DNA from: Bacteroidales bacterium
GTDB taxonomy: Bacteria > Bacteroidota > Bacteroidia > Bacteroidales > JAADGE01
Assembly (NCBI GenBank): GCA_021648725.1
Contig: JAKISF010000004.1
Span: 1 to 64,000 of the forward strand
DNA length: 64,000 nt
Direction of reading: 5' to 3'
The notes below the pieces were generated by a model, which was not told the DNA's origin, made no database searches, and saw nothing but the letters and a program-made list of their open reading frames with translations. Below are positions 34,358 through 43,561 of the stretch, piece after piece. Both the position numbers and the translations under genes were made by a program. Each line of letters starts with the position of its first letter. Position 1 is the first letter of the stretch.

Positions 34358-34394
34358 CAAAAATATAGTTCGAGAAAGCCAAAATATGTCGTAA
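34358..34394 (-). promoter_or_regulatory. Shared-box promoter of the small membrane protein
   Basis: Minus strand: box TTACGACATATTTTGGC (34378-34394), 12 bp, then -7 box TATTTTTG (34358-34365). Confidence 0.72.
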
Positions 34395-34565
34395 CGAATA
34401 TTAATTAAGAACTTTTCCGAAAAGTAGCAACAACAGAAATTTGAAGTTTATATTTTTATTATTTGTTTAAAATATTTTTTGTTTTTTTCTGTTTACAAAA
34501 TATATGTAACGAAATAAGCAATTCAATTTTAACAAAACATAAGTTTTTTGTTTTGCAGGATTTAT

Positions 34566-34573
34566 TACTTTTG
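34566..34573 (+). promoter_or_regulatory. Probable -7 box of the T9SS cargo gene
   Basis: The sequence tacttttg matches TAnnTTTG, with a TTG at 34548-34550 at the usual -33 distance. It lies 15 bp before the GTG start, leaving almost no leader. Confidence 0.5.
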
Positions 34574-34588
34574 CATAAATTTTACGGT

Positions 34589-36379
34589 GTGAAAAAACAT
34601 TTAATTTTAACATTCATTTTATTTCCGCTTTTCAGTTTTTCTCAATTAGATATCTCAATTACAAGTAATATTGTTCCGATATATCCTTCTGATGGTGACA
34701 CACTTAGTGCTTGCAGAGATTCTCTCATAATTTTTGAAGCAATAGTTACCGACGGCGGAAGCCCTGTTACGGGAGCCGAATATTTTTGGGATTTTGACAA
34801 CGGCATAAAACCTTTCGGGACTGATGTTGACTCTGTTACTTATATTTTTTCGGAAGGCGGAGGTTACAGAATTAAATTAAAGGTTACAAAAGGTGCAAAT
34901 GAGGGATTTGCAATTTTACCTTTGAAAGTAGCAATGAGACCGAATTATGAAGGAACAAAAGTAAATTTACCCGAGGAACAAGACGGCATTTGTATAAGCA
35001 GTACAGCACCCATAACAGGAAAAGCATATCCTGAACTTTGGGAAGATGGGCCTGTTTATGAAATAATTGAAAACCCTTATGATTTTTTTGAATTTAACGA
35101 CGGTTATACATCTGTTTTAAACTTTGATGAATTCGGTTTAGATTCAGTTTATAAAAGCGGATACATTGATTCGATAGGAATAAACATTTTACATGCCGAT
35201 ATGGGCGATTTGCAAATTAAACTTTTGTGCGAAAACGGAAATTCGGTTATTTTAAAAGATTATGCACCTGCAAATCATGCACTTCTCGGAGATACTGTGT
35301 TAAATGAAGCTTATTTTTATTATTGGTCTCAGGTTTCAGGAACAGCAACAATGAACAGCAATACAACAGATGCTATAATTCCTTCAAGTTCATATTTGCC
35401 CGATGAAAGTTTTGATAATTTAATCGGATGTTCGTTAAACGGAGATTGGACTATTGAAATTGATGATAACCAAGAACTTGACAGTGGGTTTATTTTTTCG
35501 TGGAATATTGTTTTCAGAAAAGATATTTTACCTGATGTTTGGAAATTCAAAGATACTTTGGTTCAATATAATATAGTTAATAATATTTTGTACGGAACAT
35601 ATTGGTCGGGGAATAACATAAATGCAAGCTCAGTAATTACATCGGGTGATACAATAATTTCAAATTCGTCAGCTTCCCCGGATTCTTACGGAACAAAAAA
35701 ATATAATTACCATGTTATTACAAATTGGGGATGTCCGCAAGATACATTTATAAACCTTTTAGTTGAAGAAGTTGTTATTGATGCAGCCTCAACGGTTCAA
35801 GAAAATGACACTATAGTTTTTACGGATAAAACAAGTTGGGCATTTGAAAGAGATTGGGACTTCGGAGATAAAGAAACTGCCTACAGAACAACTGACACAG
35901 TTTCTCACAAATATATTGAAAAAGGAGAATATGAAGTTATACTGTATGCAACAGATAAGAACGGATGTACAGATACTGATACCGTAACAATTGAAGTAAC
36001 GGTTGAACCTTCAAAATTAAGTAATATACCGAATATGTTCAGCCCGGACAGCAATGACGAAATAAATAAAACATTTAAGATACCGAAGGAAAGCTTAGCC
36101 GGAATGGAAGAATTTCAAATGACAATTTATAACAGATGGGGAGACAGAGTTTACCACACAAACAGCATGGATGAAATTATTAATGAAGGATGGGACGGTA
36201 AAAACTTGTTAGGTATAAAAGCATCACCGGGGGTTTATTTTTATGTAATAAAAGCAACAGGTAAAGACGGAATAATATATAAAGGTGTGAGAAACCCGGA
36301 CAAAATAAAAAAAGTTGATAATAATGACGAAACCATAATTTCAACTGAAACTACGGGAACAATTCATTTATTCAGGTAA
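34589..36379 (+). CDS. T9SS-secreted PKD/P-domain protein with gliding-type C-terminus
   Basis: A 596-residue surface or secreted protein. I start it at GTG 34589, which gives a clean signal peptide KKHLILTFILFPLFSFSQ; the TTG at 34463 leads to non-signal sequence. Domains in order: a PKD-like domain (AEYFWDFDNGIKPFG), a P-proprotein convertase-type jelly roll (DMGDLQIKLLCENGN to SFIFSW-like end, with GDWTIEIDD), a second PKD (RDWDFGDKETAYRTT) and a type-B C-terminal domain (NMFSPDSNDEINKTF, YNRWGDRVYHT, SPGVYFYVI, ending TIHLFR). The last domain targets it to type IX secretion. It may be an adhesin. Confidence 0.85.
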   Translation: MKKHLILTFILFPLFSFSQLDISITSNIVPIYPSDGDTLSACRDSLIIFEAIVTDGGSPVTGAEYFWDFDNGIKPFGTDVDSVTYIFSEGGGYRIKLKVTKGANEGFAILPLKVAMRPNYEGTKVNLPEEQDGICISSTAPITGKAYPELWEDGPVYEIIENPYDFFEFNDGYTSVLNFDEFGLDSVYKSGYIDSIGINILHADMGDLQIKLLCENGNSVILKDYAPANHALLGDTVLNEAYFYYWSQVSGTATMNSNTTDAIIPSSSYLPDESFDNLIGCSLNGDWTIEIDDNQELDSGFIFSWNIVFRKDILPDVWKFKDTLVQYNIVNNILYGTYWSGNNINASSVITSGDTIISNSSASPDSYGTKKYNYHVITNWGCPQDTFINLLVEEVVIDAASTVQENDTIVFTDKTSWAFERDWDFGDKETAYRTTDTVSHKYIEKGEYEVILYATDKNGCTDTDTVTIEVTVEPSKLSNIPNMFSPDSNDEINKTFKIPKESLAGMEEFQMTIYNRWGDRVYHTNSMDEIINEGWDGKNLLGIKASPGVYFYVIKATGKDGIIYKGVRNPDKIKKVDNNDETIISTETTGTIHLFR

Positions 36380-36380
36380 A

Positions 36381-37226
36381 CTATTTGACAGGACAAAAAA
36401 CAGCAATATCTTTTACGACACGAAAACCTATCGTAGCTTTCCGGGAAACAGGATTTGCAGCTCTTCTGTTTGTTACTCTCAGCATTTTCTCGGTATTATA
36501 CCATGAACCGCCTCTGTAAACTTTGAAATTTGCTTTTTTAGGTCCGGAAGGATTTTCAGAAGGCATATTATTATAGTAATCAGCAACATACCAATCCTCA
36601 CACCATTCATCAACATTACCCGACATATCAAATAATCCGAATTTATTTGCTTTCTTTAAACCTTGTTTATGAACTTTATTGCCGGAATTATTTTTATACC
36701 AACCAACCTCATCAACATTATTACTTCCTGAAAATATTTTACATTTCTTAAAAACAGAATGCTTTTTAGATTTGGCTGCAAACTCCCATTCTGCCTCAGT
36801 AGGCAATCTTAAATTGTAGAAATCACAAAAAGCATTCGCTCCGAACCAACTTACAAAAACAACAGGATAATCTTCTAAACCATCTTTTACATAAAAAATA
36901 CCGTCTTCTTTAAAAATTGCAATATTATCTTTTCGGTTTTTGCTTATCTTTATATAAGAAGGCAACTTATTTGAATTTATTTTTGCAGAATTTAAAAAAT
37001 CACAATATTGCCGATTACTTATTTCAAACTTACTTATAAAAAAATCGGAAATTTTTATTTTTTTCCCGTTTTTTTCATCCTCATCATAATTATTACATCC
37101 GATATAAAAAGTTCCTCCTTCAATATAAACCAAAGCCGTATCGGAAAAGACATTTTGTGAAAATGAGGAAAAACTGTTACTTAAAAGTAAGCAAAAAAGA
37201 ATAATTATATGGTTCATCGTTTTCAT
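36381..37226 (-). CDS. FGE-sulfatase-fold protein without catalytic cysteines (1)
   Basis: A 281-residue exported protein (signal peptide about residues 1-24) with an FGE-sulfatase (SUMF1) domain: EGGTFYIGCNNYDEDEKNG, SKFEISNRQYCDFLNSA, VVFVSWFGANAFCDFYNLRLPTEAEWEFAA, DMSGNVDEWCEDWY and RGGSWYN near the C-terminus. The C-terminal block reads RVTNRRAANP and lacks the cysteine pair of true formylglycine-generating enzymes, so a structural or binding role, as in GldJ and GldK, is likelier. It converges with the T9SS cargo gene with a 1-bp gap. Confidence 0.83.
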   Translation of the reverse strand: MKTMNHIIILFCLLLSNSFSSFSQNVFSDTALVYIEGGTFYIGCNNYDEDEKNGKKIKISDFFISKFEISNRQYCDFLNSAKINSNKLPSYIKISKNRKDNIAIFKEDGIFYVKDGLEDYPVVFVSWFGANAFCDFYNLRLPTEAEWEFAAKSKKHSVFKKCKIFSGSNNVDEVGWYKNNSGNKVHKQGLKKANKFGLFDMSGNVDEWCEDWYVADYYNNMPSENPSGPKKANFKVYRGGSWYNTEKMLRVTNRRAANPVSRKATIGFRVVKDIAVFCPVK

Positions 37227-37291
37227 GTATTAACAAAATAATTTAAAAGTTTTAACTAAGTTTGCACGCAAAACTAATAAATATTTGAATA

Positions 37292-38086
37292 ATGTTCTTT
37301 AAAGATAAGATAGTTTGGATTACCGGAGCATCTTCCGGTGTCGGAGAAGCTATGGTTTATGCTTTTAATAATGAGAGAGCAAAACTTATTATTTCTTCGC
37401 ATGAACCTGAAGAATTGAAACGAGTTAAAAATAACTGCAAATTTGAACCCGAAAATATATTTATTTTGCCCTTTAATCTCAGGGAACATGATAAATTTCC
37501 CGGTTTGGTTAAAACCGTAATTGAGAAATTTAAAAAAGTTGACATTCTTTTCAACATCGGAGGTGTGAGCCAACGTTCATTAGCGAAAGATACGATACCT
37601 GAAGTTGACAAAAGAATTATGGACATTAATTATTTCGGAACAGTACTGTTAACCAAAGCATTATTGCCGGAAATGATTAAGAATAAATCAGGTCATATTG
37701 CAGCAATGAGCAGTTTAGCCGGAAAATTTGAAATCCCGTTACGTACTGCTTACGCAGCATCAAAACACGCATTGCACGGTTTTTTTGACACTTTAAGAGC
37801 TGAGGTATATGAGGACAATATCAAAATAACATTATTTTGCCCTGCATATATCAATACTAAAATTGCAATAAATGCTCTTACGGAAGACGGCTCTTCCCAA
37901 AACATTAACGATCCGGGAGCTGCAAAAGGAACTTCGCCCGATGATTTTGCACAATTAGCTTTAAAAGCAATAAAAAAAGGAAAACATGAAGTAATAAGCG
38001 GCGGGAAAGAGATTTTAGGTGTATATATTAAGCGTTTTTCTCCTAAATTATTTTCAAAAATAATACGAAAACGAGATGTCAGATAA
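37292..38086 (+). CDS. Short-chain dehydrogenase/reductase
   Basis: A classical SDR of 264 residues: cofactor motif TGASSGVGEA at 11-20, NIGG in place of NNAG at 88-91, and the catalytic set Ser140/141, Tyr154 and Lys158 in TAYAASKHALHG. The pattern resembles DHRS7-like SDRs that use NADP(H), with a tail rich in Lys and Arg. Substrate unknown. Its 3' end overlaps the RNA methyltransferase gene by 11 bp, so they are co-transcribed. Confidence 0.9.
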   Translation: MFFKDKIVWITGASSGVGEAMVYAFNNERAKLIISSHEPEELKRVKNNCKFEPENIFILPFNLREHDKFPGLVKTVIEKFKKVDILFNIGGVSQRSLAKDTIPEVDKRIMDINYFGTVLLTKALLPEMIKNKSGHIAAMSSLAGKFEIPLRTAYAASKHALHGFFDTLRAEVYEDNIKITLFCPAYINTKIAINALTEDGSSQNINDPGAAKGTSPDDFAQLALKAIKKGKHEVISGGKEILGVYIKRFSPKLFSKIIRKRDVR

Positions 38087-39221
38087 ACAAGAAGAACATA
38101 TTTTTGAACTTACGGCAAAAACATTTCACGGTTTAGAAAAAATATTGGCATCCGAATTAAAAAAAATCGGAGCAAGTGAAATTACTATATTGAAACGAGC
38201 AGTGAGTTTTAAAGGTAATTTAAAAGTAATTTATAAGGCAAACTATTTATTAAGAACAGCTTTAAATGTTTTATTAAAAATTGACAGTTTCAAAGCACAA
38301 AGTTCAGATATTCTTTACGAAAAAGCAAAAAAAATAAGTTGGGAAAAGTTTCTGACCTTAAAGGAAACATTTGTAATTAGTAATACCGTTCATTCAAGTT
38401 TTCATAAACATTCTCACTTTGCAGGATTAAAAGTAAAAGATGCAATTGTTGATTATTTTACGGATAAATATAAAGAACGCCCTTCAGTTGACACAAAAAA
38501 TCCTGACAAAAAAATTCATCTTCACATAAAAGGAGATTATTGCACTTTATCAATAGACACATCAGGAGAAGCATTATTTAAAAGAGGGTACAGAGGAGAT
38601 ACAGACATTGCTCCCTTAAATGAAATATTAGCTGCGGGAATGGTTATGATGTCTGATTATAAAGAGATTGAATATTTTTATGACCCGATGTGCGGTTCGG
38701 GAACTATTCTGATAGAAGCTGCACGAATTTTCATGAATATTCCTTCCGGTTTTTTAAGAAAAAAATTCGGTTTCCAAAAATTTGCTGATTATGATTATAA
38801 AGTATGGAACTCGATAAAACGAGAAGCAGAGAAACAAATAAAAAAGGAAATTCCTTTTAAAATAATAGGAACTGATATTAATGATAAAGCTATTACAATT
38901 GCAAGAAGAAATATATCAAATGCCGGCTTAAGACATTTTATTAACATCCAAACAAAAGATTTTATTAACTCAAGATTTGAAGATAAAAAAGGACTAATTA
39001 TTACAAATCCGCCTTATGATATCAGAATAAAATCTAATAATATAAATAAATTATACAAAGAAACCGGAGATACGCTTAAACAAGGGTTTAAAGGCTGGAC
39101 AGGTTATATTTTTTCCGGCAACCCGGAAGCCGTTAAACATATAGGGCTTAAACCTTCGCAAAAAATTAATTTGTATAACGGAAAAATTGAATGCAAGCTT
39201 TTAAAATATGAAATTTATTAG
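38076..39221 (+). CDS. THUMP-domain rRNA methyltransferase (RlmL-like)
   Basis: A 381-residue SAM-dependent RNA methyltransferase. An N-terminal THUMP domain (about residues 50-160) precedes a Rossmann core with DPMCGSGTILIEAA near 205, GTDINDKAITIARRN near 268 and the catalytic NPPYDIRI near 310. This layout is that of the N-terminal half of E. coli RlmL, which makes m2G2445 in 23S rRNA. The C-terminal RlmK domain of the E. coli fusion is absent, as is usual in Bacteroidota. The exact target base is inferred. Confidence 0.9.
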   Translation: MSDKQEEHIFELTAKTFHGLEKILASELKKIGASEITILKRAVSFKGNLKVIYKANYLLRTALNVLLKIDSFKAQSSDILYEKAKKISWEKFLTLKETFVISNTVHSSFHKHSHFAGLKVKDAIVDYFTDKYKERPSVDTKNPDKKIHLHIKGDYCTLSIDTSGEALFKRGYRGDTDIAPLNEILAAGMVMMSDYKEIEYFYDPMCGSGTILIEAARIFMNIPSGFLRKKFGFQKFADYDYKVWNSIKREAEKQIKKEIPFKIIGTDINDKAITIARRNISNAGLRHFINIQTKDFINSRFEDKKGLIITNPPYDIRIKSNNINKLYKETGDTLKQGFKGWTGYIFSGNPEAVKHIGLKPSQKINLYNGKIECKLLKYEIY

Positions 39222-39259
39222 CTTTATAATTCATTATTTTGTGTCTTTGTTTTTTTTTA

Positions 39260-39267
39260 TATATTTG
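39260..39267 (+). promoter_or_regulatory. Probable promoter of the siaBC genes
   Basis: The -7 box tatatttg (39260-39267) has TTG at 39239-39241 at a fitting distance. It lies 32 bp upstream of the SiaB-family start. Confidence 0.55.
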
Positions 39268-39299
39268 TTAAAATTTTGTATAACACCAAGCATTTATTA

Positions 39300-39851
39300 A
39301 TGTCATTTGATTTATCCGATTGGTATAAAAAAAACTCAGGAGAAAATGCACTTTTCTCATATATGGGAGTAATCTCAGAAAATAAGATTAGTGATATTTT
39401 AGATGAGATAGAAGATATTCTTTTGGAAAAAGGTGAAAAAACGAAGATTTTTAAACGAGTTTATTATATTGCAGTCGAAACATTGCAAAACCTTTATCAC
39501 CATTCTGATAAACCTGAGGTTAACAAAGTAAACGGAACAAATATAGAAAAGAATATAGCTTTTGTTTTAAATACAAAAACATCTGATAAATACCAAATTA
39601 TTACAGGTAATTTCATTAAGAAAAGCAATATAAGGGTTTTAAAAGAAAGAATAGATCAGTTAAATTTTTTATCAAAAGATGAAGTTAAAGTATTATATAA
39701 GTTGATATTAAACAATGAAGAGTTCTCAGAAAAAGGCGGCGGAGGTTTAGGAATGATTGATTTAGTAAAGCGAACAGGGAATAATTTAACTTATAAATTT
39801 TATAATTTTGATAAAGATTACATTTTTTTTAGCTTAAGAATTGCAATTTAG
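39300..39851 (+). CDS. siaB: SiaB-family protein kinase (DUF6272)
   Basis: A 183-residue GHKL-fold protein of the SiaB/DUF6272 family. ATG 39300 gives the family start SFDLSDWYKKN; the TTG at 39276 is unlikely. The N-box-like segment VETLQNLYHHSD and the G-box-like GGGGLGMIDLVKRTG (about 153-167) are clear. In Pseudomonas, SiaB phosphorylates SiaC and thereby switches its binding to the diguanylate cyclase SiaD. The next gene here encodes the SiaC homologue 48 bp downstream. No SiaA phosphatase or GGDEF protein is in the window, so the downstream partner in this organism is open. Confidence 0.85.
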   Translation: MSFDLSDWYKKNSGENALFSYMGVISENKISDILDEIEDILLEKGEKTKIFKRVYYIAVETLQNLYHHSDKPEVNKVNGTNIEKNIAFVLNTKTSDKYQIITGNFIKKSNIRVLKERIDQLNFLSKDEVKVLYKLILNNEEFSEKGGGGLGMIDLVKRTGNNLTYKFYNFDKDYIFFSLRIAI

Positions 39852-39899
39852 GATTATGATTATTAAATTTGTCAAATAAGAAAAACAATAAAATTAATT

Positions 39900-40280
39900 A
39901 TGGAGTCTATAAAAATTGAAAGAACACGAAAAACACCTGATGTAACTTTTAATGCAGAAACAGGTAAAATGCAAATTGAAGGAAAATCAATTCCTGAAAA
40001 TTCAATTGAATTTTACAAACCTCTTGTTGATTGGTTAGATGAATACGGAAAAAGTCCGCAAGAATCAACAGAGGTTAATATTAAACTTGAATATTTTAAT
40101 ACAAGTTCGTCAAAATGTATTCTTGATGTATTTAAAAAACTTGAATCTATATACAAAGATGATAATAATGTGATTATTAATTGGTATTATGAGGAAGACG
40201 ATGAAGATATGTTGGAAGCCGGAGAAGACTACCAATCTATCTTGAAAATCCCATTTAAAATGATTGAAATGGAAGAATAA
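39900..40280 (+). CDS. siaC: SiaC-family phosphoprotein (DUF1987)
   Basis: A 126-residue DUF1987 protein. It starts ESIKIERTRKTPDVTFNAE and contains YFNTSSSKCILDVFKKLE near 69-86, where the Thr or Ser cluster aligns with the site phosphorylated by SiaB in Pseudomonas. It is a small switch protein whose phosphorylation state controls partner binding. It follows siaB by 48 bp in the same operon, and a bidirectional terminator lies right after it. Confidence 0.88.
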   Translation: MESIKIERTRKTPDVTFNAETGKMQIEGKSIPENSIEFYKPLVDWLDEYGKSPQESTEVNIKLEYFNTSSSKCILDVFKKLESIYKDDNNVIINWYYEEDDEDMLEAGEDYQSILKIPFKMIEMEE

Positions 40281-40309
40281 TACTTTTTAGTAATATATAG
40301 ACTTTATTA

Positions 40310-40342
40310 AAAAGAGGAAAAATATTTTATTTTTCCTCTTTT
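40310..40342. terminator. Bidirectional intrinsic terminator
   Basis: A perfect 14-bp stem, aaaagaggaaaaat (40310-40323) and atttttcctctttt (40329-40342), with a 5-nt loop. It separates the converging siaC and rodA genes and has A/T runs suited to both directions. Confidence 0.88.
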
Positions 40343-40345
40343 GGT

Positions 40346-41764
40346 TTATATAAACAACAGATTTCGTTCAGCATCAAGCCTTAAAAACACAAATAAGAAA
40401 ATTGAGAAAGCAAATAAAGAAGAGCCTCCGTAACTGAAAAAGGGCAAAGGAATTCCTATAACCGGTGCCAAACCTATTGTCATCGCAATATTAACTGAAT
40501 AATGGAAAAACAAAACTCCTGCTAACGAGTAACCAAAAATTCTGCTGAAAATTGATTTTTGTCTTTCTGCTAAAAATATTATTCGCAATATCAAAAATGT
40601 AAAAAGAATTATTACTGATGAAGAACCAACAAAACCCCACTCTTCACCTACGGTACAAAATATATAATCAGTATCTTGTTCAGGCACAAAATCATATTTT
40701 GTTTGGGTTCCTTTTAAATATCCTTTTCCCGAAAAACCGCCGGAACCTATTGCTATTTTTGACTGATGGGTTTGATAACCGACTCCAGTTATATCTTTTT
40801 CCGGATAAAATAATACGGTTATCCTGTCTTGCTGGTGGCTTCGTAATACATTATTAAAAACATACTCGACAGAGTAAGCAGAAATTATATAAAATAACAA
40901 CAAAGCAGGAATAAGCAAAGGTTTTAATGTTCTTTTTCTCAGCGACTTGATAATTGCAAGACCTATAACAATGAGTATAGAAATTGAAATCAGTATATGT
41001 AATTGAACATCTATTTTTAAAAAAGCAACAACGGCTAATTCTGCAAAAACAATTAGCACCATAATAAAAAAAGCAATAACGGTTTCCTTTTTATTTCCTG
41101 TTACTAATCTGTATGCAAATAATGAAACAACAGATAATACTATAAATATCAGATAAATATCAACAAAAAAGAAGGCTGTAAATACTAATATTTCAATGAA
41201 AATTATTAAAAGCCAATAAAATGACAAACCTTGCCTGTAAAGTACAAAAATAAAGGCTAAAAACACAAGTGCCGAACCGGCATCACCTTGCATAAGAATT
41301 AAAAATGCAGGAAAAATAATATAAGCAGCAATTGTAAAAAAGTTTTTTGCATTTCCGGTTAACTTAAAGTTTTCTCTGCCGGCAACTTTTGCAACAACAA
41401 GAGCAGTAGCCAGTTTAGCAAACTCAGCCGGTTGTAATTTAAAACTTCCGATTTTGAACCAAGAACGTGAACCTCCGGTTTTATCTCCCAAAAACAAAAC
41501 TGCAATAAGAGCAAAAATCATTAAGGCATAAACAAAATAAGAAGATGTCGGAATAATTTGACCGTTTAAAAATAAAATACCTATTAAAAGTATAATATTA
41601 ATAATAATCATTATCAACTGCTTTCCGTATCTTGAACTAAAATCAAAAGATGAACCGTCATAAACAGATGAATAAATATTCATCCAGCCCATAATAACTA
41701 AAACTAAATATATAACAATACTCAGCAAATCAATATTTTGTACTATTTTTGAATTTACAGCCAT
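40346..41764 (-). CDS. rodA: Rod-shape peptidoglycan polymerase RodA
   Basis: A SEDS-family glycosyltransferase of 472 residues with about ten membrane helices. Family signatures include KTGGSRSWFKIG, LQPAEFAKLATAL, QGDAGSALVFLAF, DYIFCTVGEEWGFVG and the C-terminal GIPLPFFSYGGSSL. It polymerises glycan strands for cell elongation together with PBP2, encoded just upstream with a 9-bp gap. It is longer than E. coli RodA because of extra helices in the middle, which is common in this phylum. Confidence 0.93.
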   Translation of the reverse strand: MAVNSKIVQNIDLLSIVIYLVLVIMGWMNIYSSVYDGSSFDFSSRYGKQLIMIIINIILLIGILFLNGQIIPTSSYFVYALMIFALIAVLFLGDKTGGSRSWFKIGSFKLQPAEFAKLATALVVAKVAGRENFKLTGNAKNFFTIAAYIIFPAFLILMQGDAGSALVFLAFIFVLYRQGLSFYWLLIIFIEILVFTAFFFVDIYLIFIVLSVVSLFAYRLVTGNKKETVIAFFIMVLIVFAELAVVAFLKIDVQLHILISISILIVIGLAIIKSLRKRTLKPLLIPALLLFYIISAYSVEYVFNNVLRSHQQDRITVLFYPEKDITGVGYQTHQSKIAIGSGGFSGKGYLKGTQTKYDFVPEQDTDYIFCTVGEEWGFVGSSSVIILFTFLILRIIFLAERQKSIFSRIFGYSLAGVLFFHYSVNIAMTIGLAPVIGIPLPFFSYGGSSLFAFSIFLFVFLRLDAERNLLFI

Positions 41765-41773
41765 AAAATATTC

Positions 41774-43561
41774 TTATTTTTTCATAAAATCGGCATTCAA
41801 AATTCTTTTTTCTTGCCAAGGTTTTGTAATTGTATCCGTTAAATATTTCTCAATCATTAATCCTGCAATAGGAGCAGCCCACGTTGAACCGAAACCTGCA
41901 TTCTCAACATAAACCGAAATTGCTATTTTAGGATTATCTTTAGGGGCAAATGCTATAAAAATTGAATGGTCGGCTCCGTGAGGATTTTGTACCGTTCCGG
42001 TTTTTCCGCAAATATCAAGTCCGTATGTATAAGCAGAATAACCCGTTCCTTCCGAAACTACTTTTTCGGCAGCATCAATAACAGGTTTAAAATACTTCTC
42101 ATCAACTTTTGTATAATGTTTTATTTTAAACTTATTATCAATAGTGTCTTCCTCAATTTCTTTAATAATGTGCGGAGTAATATAATAACCTCTGTTAGCA
42201 ATTGCCGAAATCATATTCGCTGTTTGAAGCGGTGTAAACCCCAATTCTCCTTGACCTATTGCTAATGATATTATTGTATTGTAATTCCACCTTCCTTTTC
42301 CGTAATATCTGTCAAAGTAAGAATGAGAATACAAAATTCCGCTTTTTTCAAAGCCTAAATCTGTTTTTAGGTTTATTCCTAATCCGAAAGACTCGACATA
42401 AGTTTTCCAAGCTTCGTATGCAGTTGCATAATTAGGATATATCTTATTTGTAATCATTCTTTTATACACATTACAAAAATACGCATTACTGGAAAATTGT
42501 ATTGCTTTTTGAAATGTTATTGCTCCGCTTATATGATCTCCTACTATATGTGTTCCGGCATCATAGCCGTATGTTACAAATACGGTTCTTGAATTAATTA
42601 CTTCTTGTTGCAAAGCAATAAGTGCATTTACTAACTTAAAAGTTGAGCCGGGAGGATACATCGATCTTAATGCTCTGTTAAAAAGTGGTTTCCCTTTTTG
42701 TTTTTCAATTTTTCCGTAATTTTCAGAAAGTTTTCTTCCCACAAATAAATCAGGAGTGTAGCCCGGGCTTGAAACTAAAGTTAGAATTTCTCCTGTTTCG
42801 GGTTCAATGGCAACAATACTGCCTATTTTATTTTGCAATAATTGTTCTCCGTACTCTTGCAACTCACTGTCAATTGTCGAAACTAAATTTTTGCCTGCAA
42901 TAGCTTCTTCATCATACTTTCCGTTTTTATAATGACCTTGAACTTTTCCGTGAACATCAACAATATATATTTTTACACCTTTTTTTCCTCGTAAAACCTT
43001 TTCATATACTTTTTCTATTCCACTTTTACCTATGTAATCACCTGATTTATAATAATTATCGCTTTTAAGTTCTTCAACACTAACCTCTGCTGTATAGCCT
43101 AAAAGATGTGCCGCAATTAACTTGCGGTATTCTCTTAATGTTCTTTTTTCAACATAAAACCCGGGAAACTTATATAACTGTTCCTGAATTAAAGCATATT
43201 CACTGTTTTCAATTTGCTTTTTTACTACAATAGGTCGGTAAGAGTTCTTATTTTGTTTTATCGAAATTATAAACTCATCTTTTTTTATATCTGTAAGAGA
43301 ACAAAACTCAGCAGTATCAAACGACAATAAACTTTTAGGAACAACTTTTAAGTCATAATATACCTTATTGCTTACCAGCACTTTTCCGTTCCGGTCAAAT
43401 ATCTTTCCTCTTGACGGATATTGTGTTACATATCGTAAAGTATTATTATCTGCCGAAACTTTATAAGTTATATCAACTACTTGAATAAAAAATAACTTCG
43501 CAATGAAAACAACTGCAGTTGTTATGATAATAAGACCTATTATGAAAATTTTAGTTTTCAA
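41774..43561 (-). CDS. mrdA: Penicillin-binding protein 2
   Basis: A class B transpeptidase of 595 residues with one N-terminal membrane helix. The dimerisation domain has TQYPSRGKIFDRNGKVLVSN; the transpeptidase shows the three active-site motifs PPGSTFK (SxxK), FSSNAYF (SxN) and CGKTGTVQNPHG (KTG). It crosslinks peptidoglycan during elongation in the periplasm with RodA. The start is TTG 43561, directly after the mreD stop. Three elongation genes (mreD, mrdA, rodA) form one operon on the minus strand. Confidence 0.94.
   Translation of the reverse strand: MKTKIFIIGLIIITTAVVFIAKLFFIQVVDITYKVSADNNTLRYVTQYPSRGKIFDRNGKVLVSNKVYYDLKVVPKSLLSFDTAEFCSLTDIKKDEFIISIKQNKNSYRPIVVKKQIENSEYALIQEQLYKFPGFYVEKRTLREYRKLIAAHLLGYTAEVSVEELKSDNYYKSGDYIGKSGIEKVYEKVLRGKKGVKIYIVDVHGKVQGHYKNGKYDEEAIAGKNLVSTIDSELQEYGEQLLQNKIGSIVAIEPETGEILTLVSSPGYTPDLFVGRKLSENYGKIEKQKGKPLFNRALRSMYPPGSTFKLVNALIALQQEVINSRTVFVTYGYDAGTHIVGDHISGAITFQKAIQFSSNAYFCNVYKRMITNKIYPNYATAYEAWKTYVESFGLGINLKTDLGFEKSGILYSHSYFDRYYGKGRWNYNTIISLAIGQGELGFTPLQTANMISAIANRGYYITPHIIKEIEEDTIDNKFKIKHYTKVDEKYFKPVIDAAEKVVSEGTGYSAYTYGLDICGKTGTVQNPHGADHSIFIAFAPKDNPKIAISVYVENAGFGSTWAAPIAGLMIEKYLTDTITKPWQEKRILNADFMKK

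Noticed and set aside
28381-34400. Repeated gccgaag and cttcggcaaag fragments in intergenic regions considered as a dispersed repeat or CRISPR-like array
   Set aside because: Spacing is irregular, copies are short, and most are explained by the terminator at 29359-29381 or by the shared promoter box.
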